From: Photorhabdus sp. CRCIA-P01 | Lineage (GTDB): Bacteria > Pseudomonadota > Gammaproteobacteria > Enterobacterales > Enterobacteriaceae | DNA length: 64,000 bases | NCBI RefSeq assembly: GCF_003545805.1 | Contig: NZ_NMQR01000010.1 | Location: forward strand, 1-64,000 | Direction of reading: 5' to 3' | Shown here: positions 26,212 to 35,843 of the stretch, piece by piece | Layout: the number at the start of each line of letters is the position of its first letter | Position numbering within the stretch: the stretch's first letter is position 1 | Program-made: the position numbers and the translations under genes | The notes under the pieces: model-generated | What the model was told of the DNA's origin: nothing | The model's database searches: none | The model's input: only the letters and a program-made list of their open reading frames with translations

Positions 26212-27809
26212 AGATACCGACGATAACGCTCAAAATCGGTGGCAAAGCCCTCAATCAATTTGCGGTTATCAGTCTGACCGTTAACCATCACATTAATGGC
26301 ATTCCCTCGGCTAATATCACTTTGGGGATCGCCGGTGATACCAGCCATATTTTTGATGCCAAGGCACAAGCTGAACTGACAAGTTGCCGCCCCAGTCATG
26401 AACTGATTGTGCAAATCGAAAAAACCGTGGTGTTTAAAGGGATCATCGTTCGGCAAACATTGGGGCTTAAAGGTCAGGACAGCATCATTACTTTGACCGC
26501 CAAGCATGCGTTGCAAAAATTAACTCACAACTTCCACTCGCAACTGTTCAACAAACAGAGTGATGAGGCGATTATCAAGAAGTTGTTTAGCCAAGCGGGT
26601 ATCCCTGTCACGATAAAACAAGCCCCTCAGCTTAAAACGGTGCATGAGCAAATGGTGCAGTTTCGCTGTAATGACTGGGCTTTGCTAAAAAACCGGCTGT
26701 TCGCAACCCATACTTGGTTATTGCCCGGCAACGATAGCGTGACACTGGTCACCCCGGAATCACTGAATCGGTCAACCGTACATACCCTCCACCAACGAGC
26801 TCGCCATCAGGATGCAGTGTTATTTGAGGCGAATTTGCAATGGGATAACCAACGCAGCCCCAAAACAGTGAATGTACAATCCTGGGATATCGCCCAACAA
26901 AAGCTATCTCCAACCCATCAGGTAACAAGCAGCGGCCTTGGTCGCAATCAACTCGCCACAGACAGCCTGACATTATTGACCAACCAACAATGGCAATGGG
27001 TTTTCAGCCATCCGTTGGACAATGAACAGGCCAAACAACTGGCTCAAGGCATCCTGAATAACCGCCGAAGTCATAACGTATCCGGTAATTTCGAGGTCGA
27101 AGGCGATAACCGTTATCAACCGGGGGATGTGCTGGCGTTAAACGGCTTTGGTCAAGGGATGGATGGTCAGGCGATTATCACCGGTGTCAGTCAGACCATC
27201 AATCAACGGCAAGGCTGGCGTACTCGGCTAACGCTGGGGCTATTACCGGAAACAGAGCAAGTTGTACCGCAGGCGAAAGAGTTGCATGTCGGGATCGTGG
27301 AAAAATATCAGCGAGATAGCCAGTCACTGGGACGCATTCCGGTCAAAATACCGGCTTTAAACTTAACCAATGGCACCCTTTTTGCCCGCTTGGGTAAACC
27401 TTACGCTAGTCATGAAAGCGGCTTCTGCTTCTACCCTGAACCGGGGGATGAGGTGATTATTGGCTTCTTTGAATGTGATCCCCGCTTCCCAGTGATATTA
27501 GGTTCCATGCACAATCCTAAAAACAAAGCACCGTTAGAACCGAGTGAAAAAAATCCGGTGAAAACCTTAGTGATTAAACAAGGGGAAAATCAGCAGGCAT
27601 TAATCTTTAATAATAAAGATAAAACCCTCGCATTGAATAGCGGAAAACATACCTTATCTCTGCAACAGGATAAAGATATCACGCTTAATTCCGACAAGAA
27701 TCTTATTACCAACGCTCAGGAAATTAAAATAGAGGCCAATAAATCTCTATCCGCCTCAGGGAAATCCGGGGTTGATATTAAAGGTGCGAAGATTAACTTA
27801 ACCCAATAA
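26208..27809 (+). CDS. pvc8: PVC spike protein Pvc8 (VgrG/gp27-gp5-like, unit 1)
   Basis: 533 residues. The N-terminal two-thirds are gp27-like (VISLTVNHHINGIPSANITLGIAGD; DEAIIKKLFSQAGIPVTIKQAP; VEKYQRDSQSLGRIPVKIPAL OB-fold region). The C-terminus has short repeats (NNKDKTLALNSGKHTLSLQQDKDITLN, IKIEANKSLSASGKSG) that form the trimeric beta-helix needle. It is the central spike under the tube and pairs with Pvc10. Confidence 0.95.
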   Translation: MKIPTITLKIGGKALNQFAVISLTVNHHINGIPSANITLGIAGDTSHIFDAKAQAELTSCRPSHELIVQIEKTVVFKGIIVRQTLGLKGQDSIITLTAKHALQKLTHNFHSQLFNKQSDEAIIKKLFSQAGIPVTIKQAPQLKTVHEQMVQFRCNDWALLKNRLFATHTWLLPGNDSVTLVTPESLNRSTVHTLHQRARHQDAVLFEANLQWDNQRSPKTVNVQSWDIAQQKLSPTHQVTSSGLGRNQLATDSLTLLTNQQWQWVFSHPLDNEQAKQLAQGILNNRRSHNVSGNFEVEGDNRYQPGDVLALNGFGQGMDGQAIITGVSQTINQRQGWRTRLTLGLLPETEQVVPQAKELHVGIVEKYQRDSQSLGRIPVKIPALNLTNGTLFARLGKPYASHESGFCFYPEPGDEVIIGFFECDPRFPVILGSMHNPKNKAPLEPSEKNPVKTLVIKQGENQQALIFNNKDKTLALNSGKHTLSLQQDKDITLNSDKNLITNAQEIKIEANKSLSASGKSGVDIKGAKINLTQ

Positions 27810-27821
27810 TAAGGTAATGAG

Positions 27822-28283
27822 ATGACAAACAAAGTATTAACCAACAAAGTATTAACCAATATTTACGGTCGGGGTTGGGCCTTTCCACCACAATTTTCTA
27901 TTAAAGATAGTGCGCATCCTGAAATACCCACCGGCATCACCATGGCGGAAGGGGCCGAAAACGTGCGCCAAAATATGAAAATTCTTTTTCTTACTGAACC
28001 CGGTGAACGAATTATGCGTGAGAATTATGGTTGCGGCCTGAGCGATTATCTGTTTGCCAATATCCGTGACGAAATGATGGCCGAAATTCACACTCGGATT
28101 GAAGAACGGGTATTACGTTATGAACCCCGCGCCGATATCGGCGAGATCCAAGTGAACCAGAGAACGGACGTGCCCAATACCCTGCATATTCAGGTCACTT
28201 ATATCCTGAGAGGCAGCGAAATCAACCAGCAAATTGAAGGCGCCCTTGAAGTTAATGAAGGCCGGGTACAGGTGAGCCTATGA
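27822..28283 (+). CDS. pvc9: PVC baseplate protein Pvc9 (gp25-like, unit 1)
   Basis: 153 residues with the gp25/TssE-like pattern (ENVRQNMKILFLTEPGERIMRENYGCGLSDYLF). It joins the first sheath ring to the baseplate. The N-terminus repeats TNKVLTNKVLTN, a 15-bp duplication absent from unit 2. Stop overlaps pvc10 (ATGA). Confidence 0.93.
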   Translation: MTNKVLTNKVLTNIYGRGWAFPPQFSIKDSAHPEIPTGITMAEGAENVRQNMKILFLTEPGERIMRENYGCGLSDYLFANIRDEMMAEIHTRIEERVLRYEPRADIGEIQVNQRTDVPNTLHIQVTYILRGSEINQQIEGALEVNEGRVQVSL

Positions 28284-28696
28284 GCAAACAACTGGTGGTG
28301 GATGGCGACACTTTGCTGTTCGAGCCGTTATTTGGCAACCGGCAAGTCACCATTCTGGGGCCAGCAACCATCCGGGGCAGCGGACACGCCCAAATTCAGG
28401 GCAAAAAGATCGTCATCGTAGGTGATGAAAAAAAGGTGCAACTTCAAGCGCAATATATTACTCCGAGCCACCCGGTACCCGGCATGGGGATGGTCACCAT
28501 TGCTCAATGGGATGCTAGCCAGCAGGTAAACTTCTGCCGTAGCCCAGTCACGGTGATTGTCGTCGGGCAACAATTTATCGCCCGTTTCACCCCGACACAG
28601 CCAGCCAATAATCCATCGAGTGGCCCGGATGTGACAGCACCCAGCATGGGCAAAGGCCGTTTTATCGCCAGTCAATATGCGGTCACTGCCGGATAA
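28280..28696 (+). CDS. pvc10: PVC spike tip protein Pvc10 (PAAR-like, unit 1)
   Basis: 138 residues with a PAAR-like beta framework (VDGDTLLFEPLFGNRQVTILGPATIRGSGHAQIQGKKI; TPSHPVPGMGMVTI; TPTQPANNPSSGP). It caps the Pvc8 spike to form the sharp tip. The translation start is coupled to pvc9. Confidence 0.9.
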   Translation: MSKQLVVDGDTLLFEPLFGNRQVTILGPATIRGSGHAQIQGKKIVIVGDEKKVQLQAQYITPSHPVPGMGMVTIAQWDASQQVNFCRSPVTVIVVGQQFIARFTPTQPANNPSSGPDVTAPSMGKGRFIASQYAVTAG

Positions 28697-28739
28697 ATAA
28701 CGCCTTTAATCTTAACCTTTAAAAACAGGTGGTATAAAT

Positions 28740-30575
28740 ATGGGACAGGCCGAGTTAGATAATAAACTCTCTGCTATTGTGCCGGATACGGCGTTTAAAC
28801 TTGATGAAAGAAGTACGCTGGATATTTTAAACTGGCTTAAAGCCTACGCTGAAAACATCCCTTTCGATCAAGACAAAAATCAGTTCTGGGACAATTTCTA
28901 TTTTATTCAGGAAAATCATCCTCAACAATTAGCGGATATTTACCAAAACGCTAATAAAGCCGATGGCCTATTACCTGCCCATCAAGCTTTTATTTTGGCT
29001 TTTTTAACGTTATTAGAAACAACTAATCGATTATTAAATACCTTTCCGGCCCGGCACCGTAATCTTTATTACCGGGAATTATTAGGTCTAAAACCAAAAA
29101 GCGCTCAAGCGGATAGCGTTGCTTTAAGCATTACCTTAAATACAGATAATGCAGAATATCTTATCCCAAAAGGGACCCTGTTTGATGCCGGACAGAATAG
29201 CGCCGGAAATCCGTTACAATATGCATCAGATACCGATCTATTAGCGAATCAAGGAAAATTGACCGATCTGCGTTGGCATCGGAAAGATAACACCGACTGG
29301 AAATCGGCAATAATATTAAGCCACTCGGATAATATTAAATTACCTGAAAACGGTATTAAACTTTTTAGCGAAACATCCCATGATGTCAAAGTTCAATCTA
29401 CCGCCATAAATTGGGGAGAAGCAAATATATCGTCACTCGCCAATAATACATTCTATTTAGGCTTTACCGATGTATTACCGGGGCAAACTTTATCTCTGTA
29501 CTGGCAGTTAGACGGCTTTGAGCAATTCTCCATATCCTGGTTTTATCTTAATAAAGACAATACATGGCAGTCATTAACTCAACGGGTTCACGACCAAACT
29601 CGCAACCTATTTGATCGGGGAACTTTGCGAACGTTGTTACCACAAAACGCTTCAAATCAAACCTCTCTAATGCCAACAGATAAATACTGGCTAAAAGCTG
29701 AGATGGTACCAACGGTATCTGGTGAAAAACCGCCTAATTATCCAAGAATTAAAGGACTGTTGTATAACGCTATAACCGCTACTCTCATTAACGCGGAAAC
29801 CATTGAGTCGGATCACTTGCTAAATGGATTAGCTGCCGGCAGCATTAAACAGCCGGTGAACTCATCCGTTGCAATCAATGAAATAACTCAACCCTGGGTA
29901 TCCTGGAACGGTCGCCCGCCAGAAACCGAACCAGCCTTCCTGACACGGCTCCCGGCTCGGTTGTCTCACCGTAATCGGGCGCTGAGTTGGGGCAACATTG
30001 TCACCTTATTAAAAGAGCAATTTATCAGCCTGTTTGATGTCAAATACCCTTCTGCCAGTGAATTAACCAAAATTCCGGCACCGGAAAAACAGCAACTGAT
30101 TGTGATCCCTGACAGCCGTTACAAAGATAACGATGATGCGCTGCGTCCAACGTTAAACCCCGCTCGGCTGGCAGAGATGGTCGAATGGATCAAACAACTC
30201 AGCAGCCCTTGGGCAATCATTGAGATCAGCAATCCCACTTACATTGACGTTAATGTGAACTACCAAGTGACCTTTATCGCAGGTATTAACCCCGACTACG
30301 GATATCATCAGCTACAACAAGAATTAAGCCGAAAATATATGCCGTGGGGCGAAAATGGCGCTATCAGCGTGACAGTCGGTAATCGCATTGATTACTACCA
30401 GTTGTTAGCCACGATCCAACAATCGCCTCTGGTAGAACGCGTCACCGACTTAAGCATAACCATCGCTAACCGAATCACAGGCGCCGTGGGTAAAAGTATC
30501 GAGGCCGCCGATAATGAAGTGCTGATTTTAGTCTGGCCAGAGCAGCGTCCCTCAAACCAAGGAGTTAACCAATGA
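28740..30575 (+). CDS. pvc11: PVC baseplate wedge protein Pvc11, short form (unit 1)
   Basis: 611 residues of the gpJ/gp6-like baseplate family (STLDILNWLKAYAENIPFDQDKNQFWDNF; LYWQLDGFEQFSISWFYLNKD; QPWVSWNGRPPETEPAFLTRLPARLSHRNRALSW; LVIPDSRYKDNDDALRPTLNPARL). The paralogue in unit 2 has 902 residues. Here the middle ~290 residues are missing: the segment after SETSHDVKVQS (about residue 219) passes straight to INWGEANISSLANNTFYLGF (about 224 on). Both ends are well kept and the frame is intact, so a shortened product is made. Overlaps pvc12 by ATGA. Confidence 0.92.
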   Translation: MGQAELDNKLSAIVPDTAFKLDERSTLDILNWLKAYAENIPFDQDKNQFWDNFYFIQENHPQQLADIYQNANKADGLLPAHQAFILAFLTLLETTNRLLNTFPARHRNLYYRELLGLKPKSAQADSVALSITLNTDNAEYLIPKGTLFDAGQNSAGNPLQYASDTDLLANQGKLTDLRWHRKDNTDWKSAIILSHSDNIKLPENGIKLFSETSHDVKVQSTAINWGEANISSLANNTFYLGFTDVLPGQTLSLYWQLDGFEQFSISWFYLNKDNTWQSLTQRVHDQTRNLFDRGTLRTLLPQNASNQTSLMPTDKYWLKAEMVPTVSGEKPPNYPRIKGLLYNAITATLINAETIESDHLLNGLAAGSIKQPVNSSVAINEITQPWVSWNGRPPETEPAFLTRLPARLSHRNRALSWGNIVTLLKEQFISLFDVKYPSASELTKIPAPEKQQLIVIPDSRYKDNDDALRPTLNPARLAEMVEWIKQLSSPWAIIEISNPTYIDVNVNYQVTFIAGINPDYGYHQLQQELSRKYMPWGENGAISVTVGNRIDYYQLLATIQQSPLVERVTDLSITIANRITGAVGKSIEAADNEVLILVWPEQRPSNQGVNQ

Positions 30576-33532
30576 GTCATCAGGATGCCCTGTTTCCCAT
30601 CGTCAAAGACGATATTACCTTCGATGCCTTACTCACTCAGGCCAAAACGGTTATTGAACAACAATCCGGCCAATGCTGGAGCAATACCAGTGAAAGTGAT
30701 CCCGGCATCACCTTATTGGAAGCCTGTTGTTATGGCGCCTCCGATCTGGCCTACCGCCACACATTACCATTGAGAGATCTGCTTACGCCAAGACCAGAGG
30801 ACCAAACACTCGGCGACGGCATTTTTCCTCAAGAATTCGGTCCACAACAAACACTGACCTGTGGCCCCATCACTGCGGAAGATTATCGCCGGGCTTTGCT
30901 AGACCTGCACAGCAGTGACACAATTAATGACACCAATGAAGGTTATTTTTTCTTTAATGATGTCCAACTGATTTGTGAACCTGAAAACGAACGCTATGAA
31001 TATTGGTATAACAAACAGAAACGTGAATATCGCTTTAAAAACTCCGGATCAGATAGCCAATTAGCTCTGAGAGGAAATTACTGGCTTTATTTACTCCCTA
31101 ACCGGGAAACTGAAACTAATAAAACACTGGCTAAGAAGAGGCTGAAAACTTTCCTCAAAGACAATCGAAATCTAGGAGAATCCGTCAGTCATATTATCTG
31201 GCTGCAACCTACTGATCTCCCCTTACAGATTGATATTGAACTTGAAGAGAACGTCATCGATTTTGCCGATATTTTCGCCCAAGTTTATATGACGGCGGAA
31301 CAGATGGTGCTGGCAAAACCCGAACGTTATACCACTCAAGTCATGAAAGATCAGGGTTACCATCATGAAGAGATATTTTCCGGCCCTTATTTACATCACG
31401 GTTGGATACCGACATTACCTCAAGCCAAAAATTACACCGGCGCTACGGTATTAAATCTCAGCCATCTGGTTAACCGATTATTAGCGATTAAAGGTATTCA
31501 GCGTGTAACCCGGCTGGCATTAGCTCATCACGACAAAACTATTACTCAATTGTCGGACGATAATTGGTCCTGGAAAATCACTCAGGGATATTACCCCAGA
31601 TTATGGGGTAACGATCCACTGGCATTAATTACCTCAGCAAACAGCCCGCTTACCATTATTGCCAAAGGGGGCGTTAAAATTGCTGTTGCTAAACAAGATG
31701 TAGAGAAACAGCTTATTACAGAACCCCTGATTAATACACAGCCAGAATTACTGCACTGGGGGAAATATCGTAAAGTCCTGGATTATTACCCGGTAAGCAA
31801 TAAATTACCGGCTTGCTATGGATTGCAGACCAGTAAACCTACGCCACAGCAAATGCAGTTACACCAATTTATGCTACCATTTGAACAAATGTTGGCTAAC
31901 GGCTGCGCTGAACTGGCCCTATTACCGAAATTACTGGCCTTTAAACAACGGGGAGAAACAGTACATGGTGTGCAGTGGCCTTTTAAAACGGGTACAGTCA
32001 GCCATAGTGTTCATCAACAGATCATTCCTAAATTAACCGCCAAACTAAGCCACGATTCACAAATCTATATTAATGACCAAATTCAGAAATCAAACTATAT
32101 AAAAGAGGCGACAATTCTGAATCATCTGTTGGGCTATTTTGGTGCTCAACTTGCCGCCAGACCACTCACATCAAACTCACTATTGGGTTTCCAAGACTTT
32201 CTGTCTACTCAGCAAGGTTATCTGGCTCAACAACCGGAACTCATCTATCAACGTAATAATATTCGGATTGATAAAGTGTCGGCACTCCAGAAACGAATCG
32301 CTGCCCGGTTAGGTTTGGGAGGAGAATGTTTCAGCGACACACCCGATCTGGCTCATCTGCCTTTCTATTTAATTGAGCATCGTCAGCTTTTACCGATAAA
32401 ACCCGATGCGAAATTCGATGATAAACATAAACCTGACGATCTAAAGATAATTGAAGAGAATTCAGGCTCTAACAATCATCAACTCATCATCACCCAGCAA
32501 GGTATTGCGGGTCGGTTATTACAAGGTCAGGTAATTAATCTGATTATTATTGAAGGTGATAGAGAGTTTATATTACGGAGCCAAATGATCACCGAAGTGT
32601 CAGGAGATTCATTCTCTCTTAACACCCGTAACAGTAGCGATTTGGAACGCAATCTAGACAGAATAAGACTGAAATTTAATGATGGTAATCTGCGTTGGCA
32701 AAATAGCCCGGTGTGGTTGGAAGATATGGATTATCAATTGGTTTATGCCGATGCCACATATCAAAATACTACCGAAAATGAACGTTGGATTACTTCCAAT
32801 GCTCAAAGCCCCTTCCCGGCCATGATTGAAGAAAATGACGAAATCACCCTGAAATATGTGATTACCCCCTCTGAGCCAGCCCTAAAAATATCACCTCGTA
32901 CAGTGCTCGCTGAACCACCTGAATATGAACTCAAAGCACGGGTGGTTAAATTTGATCGTATTCAAGGCAAGATATTAATTAAACGCAACCAAGACTCACC
33001 GAATAAAAACTTTCCAAAAGAGGCCGAAGCATGGCGCTATCGCTGGTACTTCTCCAGTGAAAAATATGCTTTGGCCGACCGCTTTTCATTTGTGGTCAGC
33101 GTAATAGTGAATCGTCAGTTAATTGAGAATGATAAAGTTGACCCTTACAAATTGGAATCTTGGGTGAAAACAGAAATATTAGCTGAATTTCCTGCACATA
33201 TTTCAATGATTATTCACTGGCTATCGCCGGAACATTTTAAAGATTTTGCCAGCAGCTATAAACGCTGGCAAAACAATGACGCCCCTTTAGGAGACGAAGC
33301 ATACCATATTTTAGAAACCTTAACCTTGGGACGCCTACCTTCTGATGCAACCGGTATTGGTAATATGCGAATTGCCACTAAACAGCAACGTATTGAGGTA
33401 ATTGGTAAGTCTGGAGATCAATGGAACGAGGAAGTCATAAAAAGTGATCAATTATTATATGTGCCTTATACTGGAGGAATAGCAAAACTAAATGCAATGA
33501 TTAATAAAAATAACAGAAAAAATAGAAATTAA
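30572..33532 (+). CDS. pvc12: PVC baseplate protein Pvc12 (unit 1)
   Basis: 986 residues, the largest baseplate wedge component (DALFPIVKDDITFDALLTQAKTVIEQQSGQ; GITLLEACCYGASDLAYRH; LDLHSSDTIN; RYTTQVMKDQGYHHEEIFSGPYLHHGWIPTLPQ; WYFSSEKYALADRFSFVVSVIVNRQLIENDKVDPYKLE). It forms the wedge ring with Pvc11 and anchors the fibres. A C-terminal extension (YTGGIAKLNAMINKNNRKNRN) is absent from unit 2, which ends at YVPKI. Starts within the last codons of pvc11. Confidence 0.93.
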   Translation: MSHQDALFPIVKDDITFDALLTQAKTVIEQQSGQCWSNTSESDPGITLLEACCYGASDLAYRHTLPLRDLLTPRPEDQTLGDGIFPQEFGPQQTLTCGPITAEDYRRALLDLHSSDTINDTNEGYFFFNDVQLICEPENERYEYWYNKQKREYRFKNSGSDSQLALRGNYWLYLLPNRETETNKTLAKKRLKTFLKDNRNLGESVSHIIWLQPTDLPLQIDIELEENVIDFADIFAQVYMTAEQMVLAKPERYTTQVMKDQGYHHEEIFSGPYLHHGWIPTLPQAKNYTGATVLNLSHLVNRLLAIKGIQRVTRLALAHHDKTITQLSDDNWSWKITQGYYPRLWGNDPLALITSANSPLTIIAKGGVKIAVAKQDVEKQLITEPLINTQPELLHWGKYRKVLDYYPVSNKLPACYGLQTSKPTPQQMQLHQFMLPFEQMLANGCAELALLPKLLAFKQRGETVHGVQWPFKTGTVSHSVHQQIIPKLTAKLSHDSQIYINDQIQKSNYIKEATILNHLLGYFGAQLAARPLTSNSLLGFQDFLSTQQGYLAQQPELIYQRNNIRIDKVSALQKRIAARLGLGGECFSDTPDLAHLPFYLIEHRQLLPIKPDAKFDDKHKPDDLKIIEENSGSNNHQLIITQQGIAGRLLQGQVINLIIIEGDREFILRSQMITEVSGDSFSLNTRNSSDLERNLDRIRLKFNDGNLRWQNSPVWLEDMDYQLVYADATYQNTTENERWITSNAQSPFPAMIEENDEITLKYVITPSEPALKISPRTVLAEPPEYELKARVVKFDRIQGKILIKRNQDSPNKNFPKEAEAWRYRWYFSSEKYALADRFSFVVSVIVNRQLIENDKVDPYKLESWVKTEILAEFPAHISMIIHWLSPEHFKDFASSYKRWQNNDAPLGDEAYHILETLTLGRLPSDATGIGNMRIATKQQRIEVIGKSGDQWNEEVIKSDQLLYVPYTGGIAKLNAMINKNNRKNRN

Positions 33533-33674
33533 TTTACCCCATATAAAAACAAATTAATATAGCATCACAAAAAATTTATTTTAATATTAAATATCTTTTC
33601 CTGTTTAATTATACAGAAACATCTACAAAATATTTAAATCAGAATAATCTAATATCATATATAAGGTGATGAAA

Positions 33675-34892
33675 ATGGAAAAAAAGCCTAATCTATCCAA
33701 TGTGGAAAATACCAAATCAAATAGCCCATCAGCAGATGATTTAAAAAGACGCTTTAAGGAAGGCAGTATTCCATTACAAACCGATTATGCCGACCTGATT
33801 AATATTGCTGACATTGGTCGCAGAGCTGTTGGTAAAGCTCCCGGTCAGACGGATAATCCAAATTCAGCCTTAGTGCTGAATAATGGTAGTGGATTAGCGG
33901 TAAAAGTTAACTCTAGCGGCGGCTTACAGGCGGATAAAAATGGCGTGAGTGTAAAAATCAGAAATAAAAGCTTATTAGCTGATAATAGCGGATTAGCAGT
34001 CAATAACGGCAGAGGATTGAGAATTAATAACGATAGACTTGAAGTCGATAATCATCACGGCATTGAAATAGTTAACGAAGGTGTAAAAGTTAAAGCCGGT
34101 AATGGTATTAAAGTAGACGATAGCGGTGTCAGTTTAAATATTGGGGAAACTAAAGATTCCCGTTATTCTTCATTAAGACTAAAAAATAATATTTTCTCTG
34201 TAGAACTTAATGATGGACTGGTTGACAAATCTGGTGGAATAACCGTTGGTCAGGGTGATGGCATTATTGTAGGTAACCAAACAGTATCAGTCAAAGCTGG
34301 TGATGGCATTAAGGTAGACAAAAGTGGGGTCAGCATTGATCTCAATAAAGTACTTCCCAAAGGAATGATTGTGATGTTCTCTGGTAGTAGTGTTCCTACA
34401 GGATGGGCACTGTGTGATGGTAATAGTGGTACACCAAATTTAATTGATCGGTTTATTCTAGGTGGGAATTTCTCTGGTATTAATGGAAAAAGTAATAACA
34501 CAGTCTCAGGTTATAAAAATGAAAAATCATTTAATTTCTATTCTGAAATAGCCTCATTAAATATTCAAGGTTACACAAGTGGGTGCTCATTATCTATTAA
34601 TCAAATACCTAACCATAACCACTTTAGTGGAATAGTTATGGATATAGATTACGCTAGTCAATACGGCAACATAACTACCGATTGGAGAGATTGGGCTGTA
34701 CCCACTGCACAACATAACGATAAACGATATATTTATTATTCAAGCGGAATTCTGAATTCCAATGGAGAGATAGGAGAAAATAGTCCCGAAAAACACAATC
34801 ATGAAATTAATTTGAGAAGTATAGGTGAACATAATCACAAAAATGAAATAACAGTTCCTTATTACATATTAGCCTTTATTATGAAACTTTAA
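33675..34892 (+). CDS. pvc13: PVC tail fibre Pvc13 (unit 1)
   Basis: 405 residues. A baseplate-anchoring N-terminus (PSADDLKRRFKEGSIPLQTDYADLINIADIGRRA) is followed by many short beta repeats of the GNGIKVD-SGVSL type (residues ~75-230), as in adenovirus-like fibre shafts. A distal phage-collar-type domain follows (PKGMIVMFSGSSVPTGWALCDGNSGTPNLIDRFILGGN; HNHFSG; HNHEINLR; HNHKN) and the end is PYYILAFIMKL. It decides which cells are bound. ATG 33675 follows AAGGTGAT and matches the unit 2 start. Confidence 0.93.
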   Translation: MEKKPNLSNVENTKSNSPSADDLKRRFKEGSIPLQTDYADLINIADIGRRAVGKAPGQTDNPNSALVLNNGSGLAVKVNSSGGLQADKNGVSVKIRNKSLLADNSGLAVNNGRGLRINNDRLEVDNHHGIEIVNEGVKVKAGNGIKVDDSGVSLNIGETKDSRYSSLRLKNNIFSVELNDGLVDKSGGITVGQGDGIIVGNQTVSVKAGDGIKVDKSGVSIDLNKVLPKGMIVMFSGSSVPTGWALCDGNSGTPNLIDRFILGGNFSGINGKSNNTVSGYKNEKSFNFYSEIASLNIQGYTSGCSLSINQIPNHNHFSGIVMDIDYASQYGNITTDWRDWAVPTAQHNDKRYIYYSSGILNSNGEIGENSPEKHNHEINLRSIGEHNHKNEITVPYYILAFIMKL

Positions 34893-34955
34893 TTCTATTT
34901 CGCAAATACAATTTTAAATTACCTATTATTTACTCATTACCAAGGAAATATCAAT

Positions 34956-35834
34956 ATGACTTCGGAGCCAAATCTGTTAAATCGGATTACCATTACTATT
35001 GAGGCTAATAATCAACAGGTAGCTAAAAAAGTATTGCATGGCTCCGTGCTTAATCAGACCAATATACATAAAATACTTAATTCATACTTTGATGAATATA
35101 ACATTCATCAGGATATCTCTTTAGAGGCATTAGCGCTAAATCTTGGTGAAATAAATTCCCATGATTTTAATTCATTGTTTCCTGCTCGCCTTAAGGAGGA
35201 GCTAAATAAAGCACTCAGCCAATATCAGATAAACGATCATAAAGAAGAAATTCTACTGAATAAATCAATATCCAGTCATTTTATCAATAAGCTATCTTTA
35301 TCTGGCGATAATAATTTCATTAATGCAGAGAATTTCATTCACTCTTTATATCAACAAGATCCCCAATTAAATACACTGGAGGCAATAAGCAATAATAAAG
35401 AGATTAATAGACTTATTCATCAATTAGCACAGATAGAGAACCAATGGATATTGCTATTGGCAAAAAGCTGCCTATCTGAACACGGTATACAACGACTTTT
35501 GGCGATCAAGCAACCCACTTTATTGAATGCCATCAACCGCAGATTATCCGCAAGAGTAAATAAACCACTGCATCAGGAGGAGCTTGTCTCCTCCGCGCAA
35601 TGGCTGGATACCGTTATTACTCAACTTCCCGGCTGGAAAAAATTAAGCCGTAATGACGTCCTCCAACTGTTCTTACAACGGCCGGGGGAATTACGGATCA
35701 ATGATCAGGAAATTAAAATCATCATTCAGCAACAACCCTTTGATGCATTGCTGACTGAATGGCCGTGGCCATTAAATATCGCAAAATTTCCCTGGCTGGA
35801 TCGCGCTTTATTAATCGACTGGCAAAACATTTAA
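34956..35834 (+). CDS. pvc14: PVC tape-measure protein Pvc14, short form (unit 1)
   Basis: 292 residues, half the length of the unit 2 copy (585). The N-terminal part (NLLNRITITIEANNQQVAKKVLHG; LALNLGEINSHDFNSLFP; LLLAKSCLSEHGIQRLL) and the C-terminal 78 residues (QWLDTVITQLPGWKKLSRNDVLQLFLQRPGEL) match well, while the middle ~290 residues are absent. The break is just after QEELVSSA (about 208-214), at a GGAGGAG/CTCCTCC inverted repeat. Afp14 sets particle length, so a shorter tape measure may mean shorter particles. Confidence 0.92.
   Translation: MTSEPNLLNRITITIEANNQQVAKKVLHGSVLNQTNIHKILNSYFDEYNIHQDISLEALALNLGEINSHDFNSLFPARLKEELNKALSQYQINDHKEEILLNKSISSHFINKLSLSGDNNFINAENFIHSLYQQDPQLNTLEAISNNKEINRLIHQLAQIENQWILLLAKSCLSEHGIQRLLAIKQPTLLNAINRRLSARVNKPLHQEELVSSAQWLDTVITQLPGWKKLSRNDVLQLFLQRPGELRINDQEIKIIIQQQPFDALLTEWPWPLNIAKFPWLDRALLIDWQNI
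35576..35594 (+). repeat. Inverted repeat inside pvc14 (unit 1)
   Basis: GGAGGAGCTTGTCTCCTCC, a perfect 7-bp stem with a 5-nt loop, within codons for QEELVSSA. It marks the edge of the sequence missing from this gene. Related hairpins occur at 58447-58463 and 16295-16311. Confidence 0.85.
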
Positions 35835-35843
35835 CAGGTTTAT

